A stretch of 37,473 nucleotides of DNA from Candidatus Pacearchaeota archaeon (GTDB lineage: Archaea; Nanobdellota; Nanobdellia; Pacearchaeales; GW2011-AR1): assembly GCA_018303785.1 (NCBI GenBank), contig JAGVXM010000014.1:1-37473 (forward strand), given 5' to 3'. Positions within the stretch are counted from its first letter, which is position 1. Each line of letters begins with the position of its first letter. The translations under genes were made by a program, and so were the position numbers. Below the pieces are notes generated by a model. It was not told the origin of the DNA. It saw only the letters and a list, made by a program, of their open reading frames with translations, and made no database searches. Positions 32,079-37,473 of this stretch are shown piece after piece.

Positions 32079-32115
32079 GCTATATGCGCAAACTAATATA
32101 AATTAATTTGGATGT

Positions 32116-32331
32116 TTACTCTCGTAAGTCGCTTATACCTAACAATAAGAAAAGAAGGCCGATCATTATTACAAACCAAATGATTCCTCCTTTAAGAAAA
32201 TCCCATGCAGCTGATCCGAAATTAAAAGAAATTCCGTAGACATTCCAATGGTAAACATGGGAATATCCTGCTATCAATACTGCAACGATTATTAGGACAA
32301 GTCCTATCAATATCTCTAACCATTTATTCAT
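32116..32331 (-). CDS. Small two-span membrane protein
   Basis: The 71-residue product has two hydrophobic spans (about 6-24, LEILIGLVLIIVAVLIAGY, and about 46-66, GGIIWFVIMIGLLFLLLGI) joined by an aromatic loop containing HVYHWNVYG. The end SDLRE is polar. There is no signal sequence cleavage site visible. I do not assign a family; such short proteins recur in DPANN genomes as conserved hypotheticals, though I cannot show this here. It stands upstream of nreA on the same strand with a 37-nt gap. Confidence 0.6.
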   Translation of the reverse strand: MNKWLEILIGLVLIIVAVLIAGYSHVYHWNVYGISFNFGSAAWDFLKGGIIWFVIMIGLLFLLLGISDLRE

Positions 32332-32453
32332 TGTAAAGTTATTATAAAAAATTTGTTTATAAATATTATTGTAGTTTTTTGTGTGATTTCAAAAAAGGTA
32401 TGATTGTTATTACTTTCAAAGATGAAAATGTAGGCGGAAGCTTTGAGATAATT

Positions 32454-32717
32454 TCAATCGATATTCATTGATTTGATATAGGGCTCTAATTGAAATAATC
32501 TAAACAATGTGTTTTTTTGGATAAAATCCATTAATCCAATGATATTTGTTTGGGCATACAATTTATATCGTAAGTTTTGGCTTTCGAGATAACTGCAAAT
32601 TTCTTTTTTAGATGCTGGAGAGTGAGAGTCAATAATAACTGAAAGATTCTGTTCTGGATCTATTTTTTCTTCTAAAAATTTTTGCTTCTCTTCCATTAAT
32701 GGAAATTTTACACGCAT
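32454..32717 (-). CDS. Hypothetical 87-aa protein
   Basis: The product is soluble with one cysteine. The N-terminal half is charged and helical (EEKQKFLEEKIDPE), followed by a strand SVIIDSHSP, a helix (KKEICSYLESQNL), and a second strand-helix block ending in LEPYIKSMNID. That alternation looks like a small alpha/beta fold, but I do not recognise a family. Its 3' end overlaps a 23-codon plus-strand ORF (32400-32471) that I do not count as a gene. It is divergent from the beta-propeller gene. Confidence 0.5.
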   Translation of the reverse strand: MRVKFPLMEEKQKFLEEKIDPEQNLSVIIDSHSPASKKEICSYLESQNLRYKLYAQTNIIGLMDFIQKNTLFRLFQLEPYIKSMNID

Positions 32718-32788
32718 TTTTTATTTAACCATTCGTTATTAATAAAGCTTTTGCAATAGCTTCAAACTGGATCGAACCCTTCGCGCGA

Positions 32789-32797
32789 TTTATAAAG
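32789..32797 (+). promoter_or_regulatory. TATA box for the leader ORF
   Basis: TTTATAAAG lies 29 nt upstream of the ATG at 32818, leaderless spacing. It indicates that transcription begins at the upstream ORF and not at the main gene. Confidence 0.55.
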
Positions 32798-32817
32798 TAG
32801 TTTCTTTTAAATAAATC

Positions 32818-32919
32818 ATGACTGACATTGAAAATCAAAGACACTCAAAAACTTTCAGTTTTTGGTGCCCTGAAAACTTTAAGTTTTCAGAGTTTTCAAG
32901 CCCGTCATTTTTCATGTGA
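32818..32919 (+). CDS. 33-codon upstream ORF containing two hairpins
   Basis: ATG at 32818 reads MTDIENQRHSKTFSFWCPEN... to TGA at 32917-32919, seven codons of which are phenylalanine. The stop is followed by six nt and then the ATG of the beta-propeller gene, in the same frame. Promoter spacing puts this ATG at the transcript start, so it is likely translated. The two hairpins at 32846-32890 lie inside it, as in attenuator-type leader peptides. Alternatively it is a fortuitous ORF in a structured leader. Confidence 0.4.
   Translation: MTDIENQRHSKTFSFWCPENFKFSEFSSPSFFM
32846..32890 (+). repeat. Two tandem perfect stem-loops in the leader
   Basis: Hairpin 1: CAAAAACT-TTC-AGTTTTTG (32846-32864). 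Hairpin 2: CTGAAAACT-TTA-AGTTTTCAG (32870-32890). A third copy of the right arm (AGTTTTCA) follows at 32891. Switching between alternative pairings is possible because the arms share ACT...AGTTTT. They lie between promoter and main gene. Confidence 0.7.
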
Positions 32920-32925
32920 TACAAA

Positions 32926-35331
32926 ATGACAGATGATAAATTCATCCTGATGGGATTAGATGATGATAACGCTAAAAATGTAGCAGAGGTATTGAAAAGT
33001 AAGACTGCAAAAAAAATACTTGATTATTTAAGTGAAACTAAAGAAGCTAGTGAAAAAGATATTGCAGACAAATTACAATTACCAATTAATACTATTGAAT
33101 ATAATTTAAAAAAACTTATTAGCGCAGGATTTGTCAAGAAATCCAGTAATTTTTTTTGGAGTGTAAAAGGTAAAAAAATTCCAATGTATACTCCTGCAAA
33201 AAAACATATAATTATTGGCGCGAAAAAGCCGACTATGAATATATTAAAATCAATATTGCCATTATTAATTATCGCATTGGGGTTAATTGCAGTTGTTCTG
33301 TTATTTTCATTTTATAATCGTGATCAGTATACATACACTGACGATTCTCTTAAAACATTTAAATCTGAAGATGAGTTGAAATCATTTTTGAAACAAAATG
33401 TGAATAAACATTATTATGGAGGGAGAACCGATAGTTTTACCGCTGCAAGCGCCGAGTCTTTAGATGTTCGATCAACTAAATCAACTGCAGGCTCTGATGA
33501 TTATTCTACTACCAATATACAAGTTACAGGTGTTGATGAAGCAGATATAATAAAAAATGATGGCAAATATATTTATGCATTGACCTATAATAAAGCATTC
33601 ATCATTGATGCTTTTCCACCTGAAGGAATGAAGGTTATTAGTGAAATAAAATTTAATGAGAGCGAAAGTGCAAGCCAAATGTTTGTTAATGGAGATACAT
33701 TGATTTTATTCACAAATACCTATATGTATGGGGGCGGATGCAGTGGTGATGTTTGCATAGCTCAAAGTGATGTAGCTATTGCGTCAGATGCTGTTAGCTC
33801 AAAAGTTGCAGAATCATCGATGATAGCTCCAGAGTATTATGGAAGTTCATGGACGAATATTTATCTTTATGATATCTCTGATAGGGAAAATATTAAGCTT
33901 GAAAAAGTTATTGAAATCGATGGTAATTATGTTAACTCTCGAATGATAGAAAATTATGTTTATTTAATTTCTAACAAAAATATAAACGTTAATAATCCTG
34001 TTCCTCCAATTTATAGATTGAATGGCCAAGAAGTGAAAACTTCAGTCGCAGATATTTATTACTGGGGATATCCTGATAGTAATTATATGTTTACATCTGT
34101 ATCTGCAATTAATGTTAATGATAGAGCATTAGATTCTAAAACTTTTTTAACTGGGTATTCTAGTTCGTTATATGTATCTGAAAAAAATATTTATTTGACG
34201 TCGACAAAATCGGTTGATTATGCAATTTATTCCGAGAAATATTTTAACGAGGTTGCTTTACCATTACTTCCTGGAGACGCCTCACTTTCAAAGATAATTA
34301 ATTCTGATGATGATGTTTATACGAGAATGTCTCGTGTCCAAGAATTTATCTACAGTCATTCGCTTACTTTGACTGGTAAAGAGAAAGAATTATTCGATCA
34401 ACAATTTCAGAAACTTCAAGAAACTTTTGAAACAAAAATTTCTAAGGAAACTGAAAGAACAGTTGTTCACAAAATAAGCATGGATAAGAATGTGATTAAT
34501 TTTGAGGAAACAGGTGAAGTTCCAGGAACTGTTTTAAACCAGTTTTCTATGGATGAACATAACGGGAATTTTAGAATTGCAACTACTACAGGAAATTGGA
34601 GAGACACTAGTTTAAATCACTTGTATATTCTTGATGAAGACTTAGATATTGTTGGTAGCGTTGAGGATTTAGCAAAAGGTGAGCGAATTTATTCGACTAG
34701 ATTCATGGGAGATAAAGTTTACATGGTTACATTTAGACAGGTAGATCCTTTGTATGTAATTGATGCTTCAAATCCAGAGAATCCTAAAGTTTTGGGTTAT
34801 CTAAAGGTTACTGGTTATTCGAGTTATTTACATCCCTATGATGAAGCTCATATAATCGGCATTGGTATGGAAGCAACTGAAGATGGTAGGGTTCAAGGGT
34901 TAAAGATCGCATTATTTGATGTTAGCGACTTTGAAAATCCAAAAGAAGCTTCAAAATACGATTTGAGCAATAAAGTTCCTGGTAAATACAGCTATTCCCA
35001 TAGTGATGCGCTATATGATCATAAAGCATTTTTATTCAGTAAAGAAAAAGGTATTTTGGTAATTCCAGTTTCAATTTCTAGTTATTCTGAAGATTATTCA
35101 ACAAATGAATATTGGCAGGGAGCATACGTCTTCAATATAAATAGTGAGGCTATTGAATATAAGGGCCGAATATCGCATTATGAATCTGAGAATTATTTGT
35201 ATTATGTAAGAAGATCATTGTACATCGGAAATAGTTTATACACTTTTTCAGACCTAAAGATTAAGGCAAACGATTTAAGTGATTTGCGGGAAATTTCAAG
35301 TGTACTTCTTCAGAATGATTACATCAAATAA
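32926..35331 (+). CDS. Winged-helix, membrane-anchored beta-propeller protein
   Basis: The 801-residue protein has three parts. Residues 20-85 form an ArsR-like winged helix (SKTAKKILDYLSE, then ASEKDIADKLQLPINTIEYNLKKLISAGFV). A single membrane span follows at 106-130. The long outside part is a beta-propeller of the DUF2074 type, with the family start TTNIQVTGVDEADIIKNDGKYIYAL and repeated blade motifs (LYDISDRENIKL, VIDASNPENPKV, LFDVSDFENPKE). It would sense something outside and regulate DNA directly, without a kinase. A Cys pair (CSGDVC) may form a disulfide. The gene is preceded by a structured leader ORF, so autoregulation is plausible. The family assignment is clear, the signalling role inferred. 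Confidence 0.88.
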   Translation: MTDDKFILMGLDDDNAKNVAEVLKSKTAKKILDYLSETKEASEKDIADKLQLPINTIEYNLKKLISAGFVKKSSNFFWSVKGKKIPMYTPAKKHIIIGAKKPTMNILKSILPLLIIALGLIAVVLLFSFYNRDQYTYTDDSLKTFKSEDELKSFLKQNVNKHYYGGRTDSFTAASAESLDVRSTKSTAGSDDYSTTNIQVTGVDEADIIKNDGKYIYALTYNKAFIIDAFPPEGMKVISEIKFNESESASQMFVNGDTLILFTNTYMYGGGCSGDVCIAQSDVAIASDAVSSKVAESSMIAPEYYGSSWTNIYLYDISDRENIKLEKVIEIDGNYVNSRMIENYVYLISNKNINVNNPVPPIYRLNGQEVKTSVADIYYWGYPDSNYMFTSVSAINVNDRALDSKTFLTGYSSSLYVSEKNIYLTSTKSVDYAIYSEKYFNEVALPLLPGDASLSKIINSDDDVYTRMSRVQEFIYSHSLTLTGKEKELFDQQFQKLQETFETKISKETERTVVHKISMDKNVINFEETGEVPGTVLNQFSMDEHNGNFRIATTTGNWRDTSLNHLYILDEDLDIVGSVEDLAKGERIYSTRFMGDKVYMVTFRQVDPLYVIDASNPENPKVLGYLKVTGYSSYLHPYDEAHIIGIGMEATEDGRVQGLKIALFDVSDFENPKEASKYDLSNKVPGKYSYSHSDALYDHKAFLFSKEKGILVIPVSISSYSEDYSTNEYWQGAYVFNINSEAIEYKGRISHYESENYLYYVRRSLYIGNSLYTFSDLKIKANDLSDLREISSVLLQNDYIK

Positions 35332-35392
35332 TTTGTTAAAAAAGTTTTAACCAAAAGCTTTTTAATGCAAATTCGATTTTCAACTGAAATTC

Positions 35393-35416
35393 ATACTATA
35401 TTTTGGATTATAGTAT
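35393..35416. repeat. 8-bp inverted repeat upstream of disA
   Basis: ATACTATA and TATAGTAT flank TTTTGGAT. It lies 60 nt after the beta-propeller stop and 68 nt before disA, so it could be a terminator for the former or an operator for the latter. Nothing else is visible in 35332-35483. Confidence 0.45.
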
Positions 35417-35483
35417 TTAATAGATATGATGAGTAATGAAAGAATTTAAATTTCCGAATGTATTATAACAATATAAAAAGAGC

Positions 35484-36578
35484 ATGGAAGACACAAACAT
35501 TTTCAAAGCGGAGTTAAGCAACGAGATTAATGTTCCTAAAATAAAGATTGAGGAAGTTAAGGCTTTATCGAAAATTGACCTTCTTAAAAAATTAAGTTCT
35601 GGGACTGAGCTTCGCGAAGGAATTGAGAACATAGTTAAAGGAGGTATGGGCGCAATAATTGTTGCATCGAGTCCCAAAGTAATGGAAATTGCGAAAGGAG
35701 GCTTTAAGGTTAATTGCAAATTTAATTCAAAACGTTTGACCGAATTGGCAAAAATGGATGGGGCCATAATTTTATCGGAGGATTTCAGAAAAATTCTTTT
35801 TGCAAATGTATATTTGGTTCCTGACAGCAATTTAACAAGTATTGAAACCGGAATCAGACATCAAGTTGCTGAAAGAACGGCAAAACAAATTAATGGATTG
35901 GTTATTGCTGCATCTCAACGTCGTCGAGAAATTACCATTTATTATGGGAACAGTCGTTATGTTTTACAGCATACAGAATCTTTATTACGAAGAGCAACAG
36001 AAACACTTCAAATTTTGGAAAAGCAGAGAGACGCATTTAATGAATTAATAATTAACTTTAATGTTTTAGAAATAACAAATCTGGTATCAGTTGCGGACAT
36101 CTGCCGAATTTTGCAACGAATAGAGATAATGAAAAAAATGATCAATATAATTAATGAGTTGATTATCGAATTAGGAAAAGAAGGAATTATACTAAGAATG
36201 CGAATGCGAGAGATTGTGCGTGGCATTGAAAAAGAGGAAGATTTTTTAGTTAAAGATTATAGAATTAAGCTAAATAGAATACGAAGTTTTTTCGATAATC
36301 TTAATTTTGAGGAAATTTTAGATATCGATAATATTGGATTGAATTTGTTCAAGGACTCATTGGATAAAGAAATTTCTCCGAAAGGATATAGAATCTTGAA
36401 TAAAACTAATTTACCTAAACATGATATTGAGCTTTTGATAAAAAACTTCAACAGCTTAGAGGGAATTTTCGCCTCGGAAATTGAAGATCTCGAGCGAATT
36501 TTAGGTGTTAATGCACATAATTTCAAGAAAGAATTGAATCATTTAAGAGAACAGATTTTAGTTGGGAAGCGCGTATAG
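35484..36578 (+). CDS. disA: DisA-type diadenylate cyclase
   Basis: DisA makes the second messenger c-di-AMP from ATP and, in bacteria, senses branched DNA. The 364-residue product has the full layout: a DAC domain (1-150) with MDGAII (DGA at 92-94) and the ATP-binding block ETGIRHQVAERTAKQ (121-135), a helical linker (170-260), and a C-terminal helix-hairpin-helix region (LEGIFASEIEDLERILGVN). In Bacillus and Thermotoga the block reads GTRHR. Here T becomes I124 and the last R becomes Q127, which may change activity. Euryarchaea mostly use the unrelated-architecture DacZ, so a DisA here points to transfer. An AT-rich promoter lies upstream. The stop overlaps the TTG start proposed for the next ORF. 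Confidence 0.9.
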   Translation: MEDTNIFKAELSNEINVPKIKIEEVKALSKIDLLKKLSSGTELREGIENIVKGGMGAIIVASSPKVMEIAKGGFKVNCKFNSKRLTELAKMDGAIILSEDFRKILFANVYLVPDSNLTSIETGIRHQVAERTAKQINGLVIAASQRRREITIYYGNSRYVLQHTESLLRRATETLQILEKQRDAFNELIINFNVLEITNLVSVADICRILQRIEIMKKMINIINELIIELGKEGIILRMRMREIVRGIEKEEDFLVKDYRIKLNRIRSFFDNLNFEEILDIDNIGLNLFKDSLDKEISPKGYRILNKTNLPKHDIELLIKNFNSLEGIFASEIEDLERILGVNAHNFKKELNHLREQILVGKRV

Positions 36579-36612
36579 GAATATTTTTATAGTTTTTTTA
36601 ATTTCTTCTTTT

Positions 36613-37092
36613 ATGAATCTTAATGTCGCTTTTAGCAAAAGAAATTGTATTGCGCCGGGATATGCTCCGATAACTATTTGCATTTCGGATGGATTAGAAA
36701 CCTTGTTGCAAGGAAATAAAATTACTGTTCCTCAAGGCTATATTACTGATGCTATTCAATTATTTAGAAAAGCTCATCATAGTTTCCGCGTTTATGGATT
36801 TGCTGTTAAAGATGATCCCGTAGATGTTAATGGATATGATTTGTTGTACATTGATTTTTTGGGAGAGGCGTATGGAAGAGCTAAGCCAACATATACTCGC
36901 CGTATTGATGCCTTAGAAAAAAAAGTACGCGAAGGATTATTTTTAACGGAATGCCTGCCAACTGTTTTTTTAAATCAAGAAATTCCTGAGTCTTCTGTTG
37001 AGGACTATAGGGAATTGCAAAAAGTATATAGAAATTTGTATGAAATAGCAAGACGAGAACATCCTCATTTTTATTATGCCTGTTCTCTATAA
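36613..37092 (+). CDS. Unknown 159-aa protein downstream of disA
   Basis: The track starts this ORF at a TTG (36562) overlapping disA by 17 nt. I prefer the ATG at 36613 (159 residues), since TTTTTATAGTTT about 29 nt upstream is a good TATA box. The longer version would add a hydrophobic N-terminus (IFIVFLISSFM), so a signal sequence is possible if the TTG were used. The body has cysteines at NCIAPGYAPITICISDG and a later LTECLPTVFLN, and helical charged segments (YTRRIDALEKKVREG). I do not recognise a family and do not know whether it relates to c-di-AMP. Confidence 0.55.
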   Translation: MNLNVAFSKRNCIAPGYAPITICISDGLETLLQGNKITVPQGYITDAIQLFRKAHHSFRVYGFAVKDDPVDVNGYDLLYIDFLGEAYGRAKPTYTRRIDALEKKVREGLFLTECLPTVFLNQEIPESSVEDYRELQKVYRNLYEIARREHPHFYYACSL

Positions 37093-37139
37093 TATACAAG
37101 AAGTTTTTTATTGAATACAATAAAATTATCTTGCATGCT

Positions 37140-37473
37140 CTATTTATGAAAATATTTTTTATAGTTAAGTTTTAATTCCATTTTATATGCATCTTCAGGC
37201 GTTTCATCGTAAAAATTTTTTAGAATTTTTGTTGCTTTAAATCCTTGTTTTCTTAGAAATAACTGCGCTGGGAGATTCGTTTCTCTTATTTCTATAATAA
37301 TTCTATCCCTTAGAGATGATGCATTACGTACAAGTTTATTAACAAGAGAGGCGCCAATGCCTTGTCTTCTATGATCCGGGTGAACGGCAAGATTCCAGAG
37401 ATATACACTTTTTCTCCTAAATTCATAAATTATGAATCCATTAATTTTTTTATCTTGCCGATAAATCCCTCCT
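37140..37473 (-). CDS. RimI-like GNAT acetyltransferase, C-terminal part (runs off right edge)
   Basis: About 110 C-terminal codons of a minus-strand gene end with TAG at 37140. They contain the GNAT acetyl-CoA-binding motif VYLWNLAVHPDHRRQGIGASLV (motif A, with the R-x-x-G-x-G pyrophosphate loop) and the later AQLFLRKQGFKA and FYDETPEDAYKMEL. The FYDE..EDAYKMEL end is typical of RimI, the N-terminal alanine acetyltransferase that modifies ribosomal protein S18 in bacteria and protein N-termini in archaea. The start of the gene lies outside the window. There is a 47-nt gap to the convergent unknown gene. Confidence 0.8.
   Translation of the reverse strand, partial: GGIYRQDKKINGFIIYEFRRKSVYLWNLAVHPDHRRQGIGASLVNKLVRNASSLRDRIIIEIRETNLPAQLFLRKQGFKATKILKNFYDETPEDAYKMELKLNYKKYFHK

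Noticed and set aside
32400-32471. 23-codon ORF (MIVITFKDEN...) with GGT before ATG
   Set aside because: Too short, no clear promoter at the right distance, and overlaps the minus-strand 87-aa gene. Not supported.
1-37473. CRISPR array or cas genes
   Set aside because: No regularly spaced identical repeats and no Cas motifs were found; the short palindromes and tandem hairpins lack spacer structure.

Overview
The window reads as a piece of an AT-rich archaeal chromosome, most likely from a DPANN lineage of the Woesearchaeota/Pacearchaeota kind. The archaeal information-processing genes are plain: Alba, ribosomal proteins S17e and L15e, MCM helicase, TBP, TFE, ATP-dependent DNA ligase and an NreA-type repair protein. 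Many start codons lie about 27-30 nt downstream of a TATA box, as expected for leaderless archaeal transcripts. Several housekeeping enzymes nevertheless look bacterial (LeuRS, AlaRS, MetRS, DisA), which fits the exchange with Patescibacteria/CPR often seen in such small genomes. The lineage is inferred from gene content; no tree could be run.

Layout. (1) Positions 1-4526 look like an acquired island: the start of a SWIM-finger transposase running off the left edge, a small AbrB-type protein, a winged-helix protein, a 373-aa protein I do not recognise, an EcoRI-family adenine methyltransferase and a DUF262-HNH protein. The last two look like a restriction-modification-type defence pair. (2) 4755-7797: small membrane proteins, Alba, S17e, a winged-helix protein with a possible nuclease-like C-terminus, and a ribbon-helix-helix protein. 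(3) 7835-11538: a 1117-aa leucyl-tRNA synthetase with a complete RBBP9/YdeN-type serine hydrolase domain inserted in its editing domain, plus a translationally coupled small gene. (4) 11588-15916: a small frameshifted ORF, two small genes, a short AlaRS lacking C-Ala, and a pyrE-pyrF pair. (5) 15977-18792: three coiled-coil or zinc-ribbon proteins, an endonuclease V with a substituted catalytic position, and a membrane protein coupled to a 49-aa AbrB protein that is absent from the ORF track. (6) 18793-21026: a control region with a perfect stem-loop and repeated TGTATATACA palindromes, an apparently frameshifted gene, and metG. (7) 21047-27446: mcm, an unknown gene, tbp, a probable pseudogene with two in-frame stops, DNA ligase, L15e and tRNA-Ile(GAT). 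(8) 27599-32717: tfe, a rhomboid protease, a SpoIIM-like protein, a PIN-like protein, an Nre protein with a C-terminal PCNA-binding box and small genes. (9) 32789-37473: a membrane-anchored winged-helix/beta-propeller protein behind an upstream ORF containing two hairpins, DisA, an unknown protein, and the end of a RimI-like acetyltransferase running off the right edge.

How the genes work together. Replication and repair functions (mcm, lig, nre, endonuclease V) and basal transcription (tbp, tfe) are interleaved with translation genes (three aaRS, two ribosomal proteins, one tRNA). The strongest oddities are the LeuRS-hydrolase chimera, the methyltransferase/DUF262-HNH cassette with an operator-like repeat at two start codons of the island, and a one-protein transmembrane regulator candidate (winged helix, membrane span, beta-propeller) with a structured leader. 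Three loci show frame or stop defects (11641, 19020, 24366). They could be decaying genes, assembly indels or recoding, and should be checked against reads.
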